A stretch of DNA of 64,000 nucleotides from ENR-C20 sp942493145 (lineage in GTDB: Bacteria; Bacillota; Clostridia; Acetivibrionales; DTU013), in contig OW818679.1 of assembly GCA_942493145.1 (NCBI GenBank), forward strand, positions 4,092,001-4,156,000. Reading direction: 5' to 3'. Shown in pieces: positions 42,627-52,117 of the stretch. Every line of letters begins with the position of its first letter. The stretch's first letter is position 1. Under the pieces are notes generated by a model. That model was given only the letters and a program-made list of their open reading frames with translations, made no database searches and was not told the DNA's origin. Made by a program: the position numbers and the translations under genes.

Positions 42627-45317
42627 TTAACGCTTTTCTATTTTTACCGCACACGCCTTATACTCGGCTGTATGCGTTTCAGGATCGTAGGCCATGTTGG
42701 TCAGCCAGTTTGCATTGCCATCACGGAAGTGGAAGGCCATCCACACCATTCCCGGCTGTATTCGTCCCGAAATCCTGGCTTTTACTTCTACCTCACCACG
42801 GCGGGATTTTACCCTTACCATTTCACCATCTATTATACCCAGCTTCTTTGCATCCTCTAATGAAATATCGGCATATTCTTCAGGCAGAAGCCTGTCAAGT
42901 CCGTCGCATCTTCCTGTCTGGGTGCGTGTGTGATAGTGGTACAGCCGCCTTCCGGTGCTCAGTACAAAGGGATACTCCTTGTCGGTTACTTCTGCCGGCG
43001 GTGTCCACGAAAGCTCCATGAACTTGCCCTTGCCATGGGTGAAGTTACCGTCCTTGTGCAGTATCTGCGTACCAGGGTGGTTTTCATCCGGGCATGGCCA
43101 TTGTATTCCGTCCCCTTCAAGCCTGTAATATTTCAAGCCCCTGAAATTAGGCGATAATTCAGTGAATTCATTGTCCCATATCTCCTGGGAGCTGTTTGAC
43201 GGCCATTCCTGTCCAAACCTTTTGGCAAGCTCCCTGAATATCCACCAGTCGGGCTTCGCCTCTCCGGGAGGATTCTTTACCTTCCGGACCCTGCTTACCC
43301 TTCTTTCGCAATTCGAGAAGGTCCCATCATCTTCACCCCATGCAGCCGATGGCAGTACGACATCGGCAAACCTGGTGGTCTCATTGTGGAATATGTCGTT
43401 GCATACTATGAAATCCGCAGCTTCCATACACTCTTCAATACGTTGGATGTTAGGTTCGGAGCCTACAACGTTCTGCCCGAATATGTGAAGCGCCCTGATC
43501 TTCTTGGAATGCAGCCCCTCAATCATTTCAGGTATCATGATTCCATTGTACGCAGGAATGGATTCCACTCCCCAGGCCTTTGCGAATTTTTCCCTTGCAG
43601 CTGCATCTGCCAGCTTTTGATAGCCGGGCAGGATATTGGGCAGGGCACCCATGTCACATGCGCCCTGGACGTTATTCTGTCCCCTGAGAGGATTTACACC
43701 TGAGTTTTCCTTTCCGATGTTGCCAAGCAGCATCTGCAGGTTTGCAACAGACATAACATTGTTCTTCCCGCAGGTATGCTCGGTGATTCCCAGCGTATAA
43801 ATCAGCATTGCCGGTTTGATTGTACCCAGCATCCTTGCGACTTCAATAATGGACTCCGGCGGTACTCCGCTTATTTCAGACGCCCTTTCCGGAGGGTATT
43901 CCATTACTTCGGCTTTGAATGCATCGAAGTTTTCACAGTGGCTGCTTACAAATTCCTTATCATACAAATCTTCATTGATAATAACGTTCATCAGACCATT
44001 AAGGTATGCCACATCGGAGCCGACCTTTATTTGCACGAACTTGTCTGCGTAATCAGCCAGTCTGTGCCGTCTCGGGTCCACCACTATGAGCTTGGCTCCA
44101 TTGCGAGCACCATTTTTAACAAACGTGGCTGCAACCGGATGCGCCTCGGTCATATTCGTCCCAATGCAAAAGAGCAGCTTTGTATTTACAAACTCACCGA
44201 TGGAATTGGTCATTCCGCCGGTACCAAATGAGGTCATGAGACCTGAAACCGTTGGTGCATGGCAGCTTCTTGCACAGTTTTCTATATTAGGAGAATTATA
44301 AACCGCCCTGAAGAGCTTCTGCATGTAATACGAATCTTCATTATGGCTCCTTGCACTGCTTATTCCTGCAACAGAGTCGGGGCCGTATTTATCAACTGCT
44401 TCCCGGAATTTGGATGCCACGAGATCGAGTGCCTCATCCCAGGTAGCTTCCCGGAATTTTCCGTTTTCCTTTATTAGGGGTGTTGTGAGCCTTTCTCTGG
44501 AATAAATGAAGTCATAGCCATAACGTCCTTTGACGCATAGCCTTCCCTTATTGGGCATACCATCCTCAACGCCGGTGACCTTCACGATCCGTTCGCCCTT
44601 CATGTGGAGCCAGAGCTGGCAGCCAACACCGCAATATGGGCAGGTTGTACGTACCTTCTTTATCTCCCAGGACCTTGCCTTACCCTTTGATTTCTTATCC
44701 ACAAGGGCACCAACCGGACAACTCTGCACGCATTGCCCACATTGTACGCAGGTAGATTTACCCATGGGCTTGTCATCATCACATATAATAACGCTCTCAC
44801 TGCCCCTGAAGCCTACTCCAAGAACATCGTTGCAGACCACATTATTGCATGCGGCCACACATCGTCGGCAAAGTATGCATTTGCTGTTGTCCCTTATTAT
44901 CATTTCGCTTGAATCATCTGTTTTCGGAGGATCCATGCTTTCTATCGTATATGCAGGTTCTTCAATGCCCAGTTCATAAGCGACATCCTGAAGACTGCAA
45001 TCTCCGTTGGCTTCGCAGGAGATGCAATTATGTGAGCCGTTTGACAACATAAGATTGACAATTGTCCGTCTCGCACTCAGTACATTTTTCGATGAGGTTT
45101 CGATGATCATCCCATCAGCAGCTTTTACAGCACAGGCCGGCTGAAGGTTTTTAAAGCCCTCCACCTCCACTACGCAGATCCTGCAGGCACCTACTTCATG
45201 TATGCCTTCCATATGGCACAGCGTCGGAATATGTATTCCGTTCTGCTCTGCCGCCTGGAGAATGGTTGTACCTTTCTCCGCAGTCACTTTTTTACCGTTT
45301 ATAGTAAGATTCAACAT
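42627..45317 (-). CDS. fdhA: NAD(P)-linked formate dehydrogenase catalytic subunit
   Basis: About 896 residues. The N-terminus resembles NuoG/HydA: a [2Fe-2S] domain (Cys34, Cys45, Cys48, Cys62), a His/Cys [4Fe-4S] motif (HNCISCEANGDC) and two [4Fe-4S] clusters (CILCRRCVAAC, CVQCGQCVQSC). The molybdopterin enzyme domain begins at CPYCGVGCQLW and ends with a GMVWMAFHF region. The active-site position, ARSCHAPTV, holds Cys352 where many homologues have selenocysteine. It oxidises formate to CO2 or does the reverse. With nuoE and nuoF upstream it probably forms an NAD(H)-linked, possibly flavin-bifurcating, complex. GGGAGG supports the ATG at 45317. Confidence 0.92.
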   Translation of the reverse strand: MLNLTINGKKVTAEKGTTILQAAEQNGIHIPTLCHMEGIHEVGACRICVVEVEGFKNLQPACAVKAADGMIIETSSKNVLSARRTIVNLMLSNGSHNCISCEANGDCSLQDVAYELGIEEPAYTIESMDPPKTDDSSEMIIRDNSKCILCRRCVAACNNVVCNDVLGVGFRGSESVIICDDDKPMGKSTCVQCGQCVQSCPVGALVDKKSKGKARSWEIKKVRTTCPYCGVGCQLWLHMKGERIVKVTGVEDGMPNKGRLCVKGRYGYDFIYSRERLTTPLIKENGKFREATWDEALDLVASKFREAVDKYGPDSVAGISSARSHNEDSYYMQKLFRAVYNSPNIENCARSCHAPTVSGLMTSFGTGGMTNSIGEFVNTKLLFCIGTNMTEAHPVAATFVKNGARNGAKLIVVDPRRHRLADYADKFVQIKVGSDVAYLNGLMNVIINEDLYDKEFVSSHCENFDAFKAEVMEYPPERASEISGVPPESIIEVARMLGTIKPAMLIYTLGITEHTCGKNNVMSVANLQMLLGNIGKENSGVNPLRGQNNVQGACDMGALPNILPGYQKLADAAAREKFAKAWGVESIPAYNGIMIPEMIEGLHSKKIRALHIFGQNVVGSEPNIQRIEECMEAADFIVCNDIFHNETTRFADVVLPSAAWGEDDGTFSNCERRVSRVRKVKNPPGEAKPDWWIFRELAKRFGQEWPSNSSQEIWDNEFTELSPNFRGLKYYRLEGDGIQWPCPDENHPGTQILHKDGNFTHGKGKFMELSWTPPAEVTDKEYPFVLSTGRRLYHYHTRTQTGRCDGLDRLLPEEYADISLEDAKKLGIIDGEMVRVKSRRGEVEVKARISGRIQPGMVWMAFHFRDGNANWLTNMAYDPETHTAEYKACAVKIEKR

Positions 45318-45366
45318 CAACTGACCTCCCAAATCTAAATCCTGTTTATCCTATTTGAAATGGCGT

Positions 45367-45447
45367 CACCTGCTTGTCTGCCTGGTAACCCCTGCTTATC
45401 AGCCTGGTAACACCTGTTTATCAACCTGGTAACACCTGCCATCAGCC
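45367..45447. repeat. 22-bp imperfect tandem repeat between nuoF and fdhA
   Basis: Three and a half units of the form CACCTGyTTATCArCCTGGTAA stand in the gap between the two genes; the last partial unit enters the 3' end of nuoF. Confidence 0.75.
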
Positions 45448-47286
45448 TTTGACAATGGCTCCGAACGGGCATTTCTTATAACAGGCGCCGCATTTGATAC
45501 AGGCAGACCTGTCAATTGAATATGGCGTCTTTTTATCCCCTTTTATTGCATTCACACTACATTGCTTAACGCATATGCCGCAGCTTTTGCACTTATCCTC
45601 AATGACGCTGAAGCTGATAAGACTCTTGCAGGCTCCCGCGGGACATCTCTTATCCTTGATATGTGCTTCGTACTCATCCCTGAAATACCTTATGGTGCTG
45701 AGGACAGGGTTGGGTGCCGTCTGGCCGAGACCGCAAAGTGATGTCGCCTTAATATCCCGCGCGAGGGTCTCCAGTTCGTCTATATCACCCTCTTCGCCTT
45801 TTCCCTTCGTGATCCTGTCGAGTATCTCCATCATCCTTCTGGTTCCCAGCCGGCATGGAGTACATTTCCCACAGGATTCATCGACGGTGAATTGAAGGAA
45901 AAATTTTGCGATATCCACCATGCAATTGTCCTCATCCATAACGATGAGCCCACCTGAGCCCATCATGGAACCCAGCTCAATAAGTGATTCATAATCGAAG
46001 GGCGTATCTATATGTGCAGCAGGAATGCAGCCGCCTGATGGCCCGCCGGTCTGTGCCGCCTTGAATTTCTTTCCTGCCGGTATACCTCCGCCGATTTCGT
46101 ATATGACCTCCCTGAGTGTAGTTCCCATGGGAATCTCCACAAGGCCGGTGTTACTGATCTTGCCACCTACGGCAAACACCTTTGTTCCCTTACTCCTACT
46201 AGTTCCACGGCTTGAGAACCACTGAGACCCTTTCAGGATTATCACAGGAATACTTGCAAAGGTTTCTACATTGTTGAGTATGGTAGGCTTTTTCCAGAGA
46301 CCTTTTTCAGCTGGAAATGGCGGTCTCATCCTTGGTTCTCCACGCTTACCCTCGATGGAGGTCATAAGGGCGGTTTCCTCACCGCAGACAAATGCACCGG
46401 CACCCAAACGGATTTCTATATCGAAACTGAAATCTGTCCCGAGGATGTTTTTCCCCAGCAGTCTGTACTCCCTGGCCTGCTTTAATGCAATATCCAGCCT
46501 TTTAACTGCTGTAGGGTATTCAGAACGCACATATATATAGCCCTGGTCCGCACCGATGGCAAAACCGGCTATGGCCATTGCTTCCAGCAGCGAATGGGGG
46601 TCTCCCTCCAGAACACTCCTGTCCATGAAAGCCCCTGGGTCTCCTTCATCTGCATTACAGCAAACATATTTCTGGTCATCCTGGTAGCGTGAGGCGAATT
46701 CCCACTTCAAACCGGTTGAAAAACCTCCGCCTCCCCTGCCCCTGAGACCCGAATCCTTTATCGTTTCAATTACCTGCCGGGGGGTCATTTCAGACAGTAC
46801 CCCTGCCAATGCGCGGTATCCGTCGCGAACTATATAATCATCTATTGATTCCGGGTTGATAACACCGCAGTTCCTGAGAGCTATCCTGAACTGCTTGTTG
46901 AAGAAATCGGCCTTATTAAGGTCTACTACACCCTCGTTGGTAAATTCAGTGCAGACACGGCCTTTTATAATGTGGTCATTGACTACAGTAACAGCTTTCC
47001 CGGGAGTCATGTGTACATAAGTGGCCTTCCTGCCTTCTGCATCGACCACCTCTATAAGTGGTTCCAGTCTGCACACTCCGATACAGCCGGTGATGCAGAC
47101 TTCTACGTCCTTTATCCCGCATCTCTCCAGTTCCGTTGTCAATGCATCCATTACTTCCCTTGCACCGGCGGCCATACCACATGTAGCCATACCTACCATT
47201 ATCCTGGCGGGTCTTTTTACATTCCTGGAGCCGGTCAGATCAAGAGCTTTATTATATATTTTTTCATACTCAGCAAGCGTCTTCAT
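45442..47286 (-). CDS. NuoF/HydB-type diaphorase subunit of the formate dehydrogenase complex
   Basis: About 614 residues. A thioredoxin-like [2Fe-2S] domain (CGMAAGAREVM, CITGCIGVCRLEP) comes first. The NuoF core follows, with the FMN/NADH loop GLRGRGGGGFSTGLKWEF, GAGAFVCGEETALM and the cluster motif CGKCTPCRLGTRRM. Two more [4Fe-4S] sites are at the C-terminus (CKSCGICVKQC, CIKCGACYKKC). This HydB-like layout is known from electron-bifurcating hydrogenases and formate dehydrogenases. It would link formate oxidation to NAD(P) and maybe ferredoxin. The GGAGG before the ATG at 47286 rules out the 14 upstream codons. It overlaps nuoE by 17 bp. Confidence 0.9.
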   Translation of the reverse strand: MKTLAEYEKIYNKALDLTGSRNVKRPARIMVGMATCGMAAGAREVMDALTTELERCGIKDVEVCITGCIGVCRLEPLIEVVDAEGRKATYVHMTPGKAVTVVNDHIIKGRVCTEFTNEGVVDLNKADFFNKQFRIALRNCGVINPESIDDYIVRDGYRALAGVLSEMTPRQVIETIKDSGLRGRGGGGFSTGLKWEFASRYQDDQKYVCCNADEGDPGAFMDRSVLEGDPHSLLEAMAIAGFAIGADQGYIYVRSEYPTAVKRLDIALKQAREYRLLGKNILGTDFSFDIEIRLGAGAFVCGEETALMTSIEGKRGEPRMRPPFPAEKGLWKKPTILNNVETFASIPVIILKGSQWFSSRGTSRSKGTKVFAVGGKISNTGLVEIPMGTTLREVIYEIGGGIPAGKKFKAAQTGGPSGGCIPAAHIDTPFDYESLIELGSMMGSGGLIVMDEDNCMVDIAKFFLQFTVDESCGKCTPCRLGTRRMMEILDRITKGKGEEGDIDELETLARDIKATSLCGLGQTAPNPVLSTIRYFRDEYEAHIKDKRCPAGACKSLISFSVIEDKCKSCGICVKQCSVNAIKGDKKTPYSIDRSACIKCGACYKKCPFGAIVKG

Positions 47287-47818
47287 CGGTTGACCTCCTG
47301 TATCGCTCAATAATGTCATCGACATCATCCACGGTCAATCGTCCAAAAACCTTGTCATTGACAGTAAGGACGGGGGCCAGTCCACATGCCCCAAGGCACC
47401 TGCACTCTTCCAGCGAAAAGTGTCCGTCTTCAGTGCTTTCGCCGACACGTATCCCCAGTTTCTCAACAAACCGATCAAGTATGTCTCCCGCGCCCTTTAC
47501 ATAGCATGCCGTGCCCATACAGACGGATATCTTGAATTTTCCCTTAGGCTCAAGTGAAAAATGATGATAGAAGGTTATTACACCAAATATCTCCGCAAGC
47601 GGAATGTTCAAGGCAGCCGCTATTCTCTCCTGTACGGGTGTCGGCAGATATCCGTATAATTCCTGGGCATCATGAAGTATCGGAATCAGTGAACCCTTTT
47701 CTCCCTTATGCTTCAATATAATCCCGTCGAGGAGCGGTTCCTTTTGATCCGTATAAGCTTCAGCAGAACCATTGGTTCCATCTTTTGCGTTCTTACAACA
47801 ACAGGTCTTTGTATCCAT
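47270..47818 (-). CDS. NuoE/HydC-type [2Fe-2S] subunit
   Basis: About 182 residues with the thioredoxin-like NuoE fold and ligands CMGTACYVKGA and CRCLGACGLAPVL. It passes electrons between the flavin subunit (NuoF-like, next gene) and the Fe-S chain of FdhA. The N-terminus has a short Cys-rich tag (MDTKTCCCKNAKDG). GGAGG stands 7 nt before the ATG at 47818. The short tandem duplication TTGATTTCCATAAA lies just upstream at about 47837-47865. Confidence 0.9.
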   Translation of the reverse strand: MDTKTCCCKNAKDGTNGSAEAYTDQKEPLLDGIILKHKGEKGSLIPILHDAQELYGYLPTPVQERIAAALNIPLAEIFGVITFYHHFSLEPKGKFKISVCMGTACYVKGAGDILDRFVEKLGIRVGESTEDGHFSLEECRCLGACGLAPVLTVNDKVFGRLTVDDVDDIIERYRRSTDEDAC

Positions 47819-47888
47819 CCGACAGCCTCCGATAAACTGATTTCCATAAATTGATTTCCATAAACCAAACAATATAAAAAGATAAATC

Positions 47889-48512
47889 TTATTTTAGCAA
47901 ACTTTCGACATGTTTGAAAACCTTTTCTGCTTTTGCGATACCTTTGGAAACGATTTCCTCAAGCTCAGCTTCCGTATCCAGCTTCAGCGCTGCATCCTTC
48001 ATGATCCTGGTATTAATTAGGACATTCAGCTTGGCACCCTGCAAGGCTGCCATACAAAAAGCCGCTCCGACACCGGCATCACTTATGGCGATCCTGGTAC
48101 CAATCCTTGCATATTCTTCAAGCAGATCAATGGCTTTACTACTATAACGGGCTATCTCCATCGGTACCGCAGTAGCCTCAACAAGAGCCTTTTGTAATAC
48201 CTCGTTCTTAATGTTCTTTTCCTCCTCCGTTTCCTGAGGCAGGCCATAGGCCTGGGACAACGGATAAAAGGCCTCCGCATCGCGGTTTACCAGTTCTTTC
48301 AATTTCCTGATTACATCTTCGGATTTTTCAAGAAATACAAGAATGTCCTGCTCAACATCCTTGTATTTCTTTTTTCCTAGAGTAAGGTTTCCTACCATGC
48401 TTCCAAGGGCCATTCCAAGTGCCCCGACATACGCCGACGCACCTCCGCCGCCCGGAACCGGTGCTTTTGAAGAAAGCTCCTCTATCATCTGGTCACAGCT
48501 TTTACTTAACAC
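47889..48512 (-). CDS. fchA: Methenyl-THF cyclohydrolase (formiminotransferase-cyclodeaminase family)
   Basis: The 207-residue all-helical protein has the FTCD motif APVPGGGGASAYVGALGMALG at the start and a Gly/Ala-rich AISDAGVGAAFCMAAL later. In one-carbon clusters of acetogens and purinolytic clostridia this protein is the cyclohydrolase that interconverts formyl-THF and methenyl-THF. The neighbouring FolD has lost the cyclohydrolase residues, which makes FchA the likely provider of this step. It starts with GTG at 48512; its AGGAGG site lies inside the end of folD, so the two are coupled. Confidence 0.88.
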   Translation of the reverse strand: MLSKSCDQMIEELSSKAPVPGGGGASAYVGALGMALGSMVGNLTLGKKKYKDVEQDILVFLEKSEDVIRKLKELVNRDAEAFYPLSQAYGLPQETEEEKNIKNEVLQKALVEATAVPMEIARYSSKAIDLLEEYARIGTRIAISDAGVGAAFCMAALQGAKLNVLINTRIMKDAALKLDTEAELEEIVSKGIAKAEKVFKHVESLLK

Positions 48513-48513
48513 A

Positions 48514-49416
48514 CTACTCCTCCTGTGCTATTCCGGAAATTTTTCCGTCATTATAGCTTGAATTCAAAGGGTTTAAATCCTCACATGCCTTGACGACATG
48601 GCTAAGCAATATGGTTGTGGTAATGGTCCCGACACCGCCTACAGCAGGTGACAGAGCCTTAACCTTATCGAATGCATTTTCAAAATCAACATCACCGCAA
48701 ATCTTACCCTGTCCGTCATCATTAATGCCTACATCCACAACCACCGAGTGCTGGCCGAAATAGCTGCCATCCATGAATTTGGCCTTTCCTATGGCAGCCA
48801 CAACTATATCAGCGCCGGCTGTTACTGCTGGCATATTTTCAGTCCCGGAATGGCAGACGGTCACTGTGGCATTCTCATCCAGAAGAAGCATGGCCAGCGG
48901 TTTCCCGACCACGAGGCTCCTGCCGGCAACAACTATGTTGGCACCTTTCAAAGGTACTTCATAGAATTTGAGCATCTCTATTACAGCCTTTGGTGTACAT
49001 GGGGCAAAGCCCTTCGACTTCCCCTCAAATACCTGCTCAAGGTTGACAGGCGACATACAGTCTATATCCTTCAACGGGTCAATGGCCTTTATTATTTCGC
49101 CCTGATCAATATGCGCCGGCAATGGCCTGAAAACCATTATCCCATGAATACCGGCATTCTTGTTGGCATCTTCAATCGCATGAATCAGATCTTTCTGGGA
49201 AACTTCCTCAGGAAGGCATTTGACTGTGCCTTTAATTCCAAGAAGTTCACAGCCCTTTAATATCCCTCTTTCGTAGGATATATCATCCTCGCGCATACCC
49301 ACCCTGATAATAAGTGCCGTCGGGTTTATACCTCTGTCACCGAGCAGTGCGATCCTTTGTTTGAGCTTTTCTCTTAAAGACTGCACTACCGGTTTGCCTT
49401 CCAGTTTAATTCCCAT
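48514..49416 (-). CDS. folD: Methylene-THF dehydrogenase FolD, probably without cyclohydrolase activity
   Basis: About 300 residues with the two FolD domains and the nucleotide-binding VVAGRSLVVGKPLAMLLL and VVDVGIND motifs. The catalytic Lys of the YxxxK motif is replaced: SYERGILKGC has Ile52 at Tyr48+4. The Gln of the usual VQLPLP is Phe96 in MVFRPLP. The Asp of KDID is kept. Lys and Gln are needed for the cyclohydrolase step of bifunctional FolD, so this one should mainly do the NAD(P)-linked dehydrogenation of methylene-THF. AAGGAG lies 7 nt before the ATG at 49416. It is followed directly by fchA. Confidence 0.9.
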   Translation of the reverse strand: MGIKLEGKPVVQSLREKLKQRIALLGDRGINPTALIIRVGMREDDISYERGILKGCELLGIKGTVKCLPEEVSQKDLIHAIEDANKNAGIHGIMVFRPLPAHIDQGEIIKAIDPLKDIDCMSPVNLEQVFEGKSKGFAPCTPKAVIEMLKFYEVPLKGANIVVAGRSLVVGKPLAMLLLDENATVTVCHSGTENMPAVTAGADIVVAAIGKAKFMDGSYFGQHSVVVDVGINDDGQGKICGDVDFENAFDKVKALSPAVGGVGTITTTILLSHVVKACEDLNPLNSSYNDGKISGIAQEE

Positions 49417-49488
49417 TAATAATCTCCTTGTTAAATACTGTCGGGACATTCCCGGGACATTCCTCGAAGAGGTGTGTCCCCTTTCCCG

Positions 49489-51159
49489 TTATGATAAGCC
49501 GATGATTGTTCCGTCTTCTGTAATATCCATACCATTTGCGGCTGGAACCTTTGGAAGCCCGGGCATGGTCATTATTTCACCTGTGATTGCCACTATAAAT
49601 CCTGCCCCTGCAGAAACCTTAACTTCTCTGACCGTTATATTAAATCCTGTTGGTGCACCCAGCAAACTGGCGTTATCCGAGAATGAGTACTGGGTCTTCG
49701 CCATACATATGGGCATCTTGTCCAAGCCAAGCTTTTCCAGATTTGCAATCTGCTTTTTAGCTTCTGCTGTATATTCAACACCGTCTGCGCGGTAGATCTC
49801 ACTTGCTATCTTTCCTATCTTTTCCTCAATGGTCCCGTTTACGTCATAGAGCGGCGCATAGGTAGACTTTTGGGTCTCACAAATCTCCACTACCTTCTTC
49901 GCCAGATCAATTCCGCCTTCTCCGCCCTTTGTAAACACTTCTGAAAGTATTACTTCCGCACCCTTTGCAGCACATTTTTCTTTCAGCAGGTTCAACTCTG
50001 CATCCGTATCAGCCGGGAACCTGTTGATTGCTACAACAGCTGGTACACCGAATTTGGCCAGGTTTTCAAGATGCCTTTCAAGATTTGCAGCTCCTTTTGA
50101 CAGTGCATCCAGATTTTCAGCAGATAGCGCTGTCTTTGGAACTCCGCCATTATGTTTCAATGCTCTTACAGTTGCAACGATAACTACTGCATCAGGGTGT
50201 AGCCCTGCAAATCTGCACTTGATGTCAAAGAATTTTTCAGCACCGAGGTCCGCGCCGAATCCAGCCTCAGTCACCACATAATCAGCTAGTTTTAAAGCAA
50301 CTTTGGTTGCCATAACTGAATTGCAGCCATGGGCTATGTTCGCGAAGGGTCCACCATGGATGAATGCCGGTGTGTTTTCAAGGGTTTGAACCAGGTTTGG
50401 CTTGATGGCGTCCTTGAGAAGCAATGCCATAGCACCCGTTGCCTCCAGATCTCCGGCCGTAACAGCCTTTCCTTCATTATTGTATGCAACAACCATTCTT
50501 GACAGCCTGTCCTTGAGATCCGTCAGACTGGTTGACAAGCAGAGAATGGCCATGATTTCCGATGCGACAGTAATATCGAATCCAGCCTGCCTTACTACTC
50601 CATCCCCTTTATTACCCATGCCCACAATTATATTTCTAAGGGCACGGTCATTCATATCCAGCACTCTTCTCCACACGACCTTTTTGGAATCAATATTCAG
50701 CAGATTTCCCTGATGAAGATGGTTGTCCAGCAATGCTGCCAGCAGATTATGAGCAGATGTTATGGCGTGGAAGTCTCCTGTAAAGTGCAGGTTGATGTCA
50801 TCCATCGGTACGACCTGTGCATATCCGCCTCCGGCCGCTCCGCCCTTTACCCCGAAGCAGGGACCCAGAGAAGGCTCTCTCAATGTGGTGATGGTCTTTT
50901 TCCCAATCTTGTTTAATCCCATGGACAGCCCAACATTTGTTGTGGTTTTTCCTTCTCCTGCAGGCGTCGGATTGATGGCTGTTACCAGGATCAACTTTGC
51001 ATCAGGCTTGGACTCGAGTCTTTTAAGTACGTCCAATGAAACCTTTGCTTTATACTTGCCATACAGTTCGAGTTCATCTTCACTTATTCCGAGGCTTTTT
51101 GCTACTTCTGTTATTGGAAGCATTTTTGCTTCCTGGGCAATCTGAACGTCAGTTTTCAT
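49489..51159 (-). CDS. fhs: Formate-tetrahydrofolate ligase
   Basis: The 556-residue enzyme makes 10-formyl-THF from formate, ATP and THF, or the reverse. It has the expected length and family motifs: the P-loop-like TPAGEGKTTTNVGLSMGL, EPSLGPCFGVKGGAAGGGYA, the folate-region FTGDFHAITSAHNLLAA and EAGFGADLGAEKF. GGGGGAA stands 8 nt before the ATG. It lies between flxA and folD in the long set. The 110 bp upstream contain a T-rich repeat (TTTTAATTGTTG type, 51176-51243). Confidence 0.96.
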   Translation of the reverse strand: MKTDVQIAQEAKMLPITEVAKSLGISEDELELYGKYKAKVSLDVLKRLESKPDAKLILVTAINPTPAGEGKTTTNVGLSMGLNKIGKKTITTLREPSLGPCFGVKGGAAGGGYAQVVPMDDINLHFTGDFHAITSAHNLLAALLDNHLHQGNLLNIDSKKVVWRRVLDMNDRALRNIIVGMGNKGDGVVRQAGFDITVASEIMAILCLSTSLTDLKDRLSRMVVAYNNEGKAVTAGDLEATGAMALLLKDAIKPNLVQTLENTPAFIHGGPFANIAHGCNSVMATKVALKLADYVVTEAGFGADLGAEKFFDIKCRFAGLHPDAVVIVATVRALKHNGGVPKTALSAENLDALSKGAANLERHLENLAKFGVPAVVAINRFPADTDAELNLLKEKCAAKGAEVILSEVFTKGGEGGIDLAKKVVEICETQKSTYAPLYDVNGTIEEKIGKIASEIYRADGVEYTAEAKKQIANLEKLGLDKMPICMAKTQYSFSDNASLLGAPTGFNITVREVKVSAGAGFIVAITGEIMTMPGLPKVPAANGMDITEDGTIIGLS

Positions 51160-51268
51160 TTGGAAAAGTTCCCCCTTGTTTTTAATTGTTGTTTTTAATT
51201 GTTGCTTTTAATTGTTGCTTTTTAACTATTGTTTAATAATTGTCTTTTTTTATTGCGTTTACCGAAGT

Positions 51269-52117
51269 TTAGTATTCCCCTGGCATTTCTGCCAATTGTG
51301 CCATATTGAACACCGGCCCGTCTATACATACATATTGATGGCCGATGTTACATTTTCCGCATTTACCTATGCCACAGGTCATCCTCATTTCAAGAGTTGT
51401 GATGATCTTTTCCGGCGGTATTCCCATCTTTTGAAGCTGCTGCGTTACAAATTTGATCATTACCGGCGGTCCACAGGTTACCACATGGGTATCGGGTGCC
51501 TCCAGCAGCGCAAGTTCTCCAAGCATGTTATGAGGAAAACCGACCTTGTGGGTCCATCCTTCATATGGGCGATCAATAGTGTACGTGACAGATGTGCCGG
51601 GGCTGGCCTCCCATTCCGGGAAATTCCACCTGTATATCAGATCCTCCGGCGATCTGAATGCAAGAAGCATCTCTATTTTACCATAATCGCCCCGGTTGTT
51701 GCCATCAGTTATATAATTGATCAGTGACCTGAGTGGAGCAAGACCTATTCCACCTGCTATAAATACCAGGTTTTTCCCCTTTAATCCTTCATAAGGGAAG
51801 TGGTTCCCGAAAGGTCCTCTGATCCCTATGAAGTCGCCCTTGCCAAGATTGTGTATTGCACTTGTCAAAAGACCGGTCTCTTTGATGGAAAACTCCAGGT
51901 AGTCCTTCTGAGTAGGAGATGAAGCAAGGCAAAACGGTGCCTCTCCCGCCCCAAACACGGTAACTTCAGCAAACTGACCGGGCTTGAACGACAGTTCACC
52001 CTCCAACAGTCTCACTCTGAAGGTTTTTATACTTAAGACCGGTGAATTGGTCTCAATTATAACATCTATGATTTCTGCCTTTTTCGGGATATAAAAATTG
52101 TCGGTTTTATTCCCCAT
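51269..52117 (-). CDS. FlxA-like FAD/NAD(P)-binding oxidoreductase subunit
   Basis: The 282-residue protein has a ferredoxin-reductase fold. The FAD motif FKPGQFAEVTVFG is followed by LVFIAGGIGLAPLRSLI for NAD(P), the CGPPVMIKF motif and a C-terminal Cys cluster CGIGKCGKCNIG plus a later Cys. It resembles AsrB, PyrK and the FlxA subunit of FlxABCD-HdrABC complexes. In that setting it takes hydride from NAD(P)H and feeds HdrA through the Fe-S subunits encoded by the next genes upstream. It overlaps the flxB-like gene by 11 bp. Confidence 0.85.
   Translation of the reverse strand: MGNKTDNFYIPKKAEIIDVIIETNSPVLSIKTFRVRLLEGELSFKPGQFAEVTVFGAGEAPFCLASSPTQKDYLEFSIKETGLLTSAIHNLGKGDFIGIRGPFGNHFPYEGLKGKNLVFIAGGIGLAPLRSLINYITDGNNRGDYGKIEMLLAFRSPEDLIYRWNFPEWEASPGTSVTYTIDRPYEGWTHKVGFPHNMLGELALLEAPDTHVVTCGPPVMIKFVTQQLQKMGIPPEKIITTLEMRMTCGIGKCGKCNIGHQYVCIDGPVFNMAQLAEMPGEY

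Noticed and set aside
42627..45332. Plus-strand ORFs of 70-200 codons over fdhA, hdrA, fhs and other long genes
   Set aside because: They lie antisense to strongly conserved proteins, have no family features and lack consistent ribosome-binding sites.
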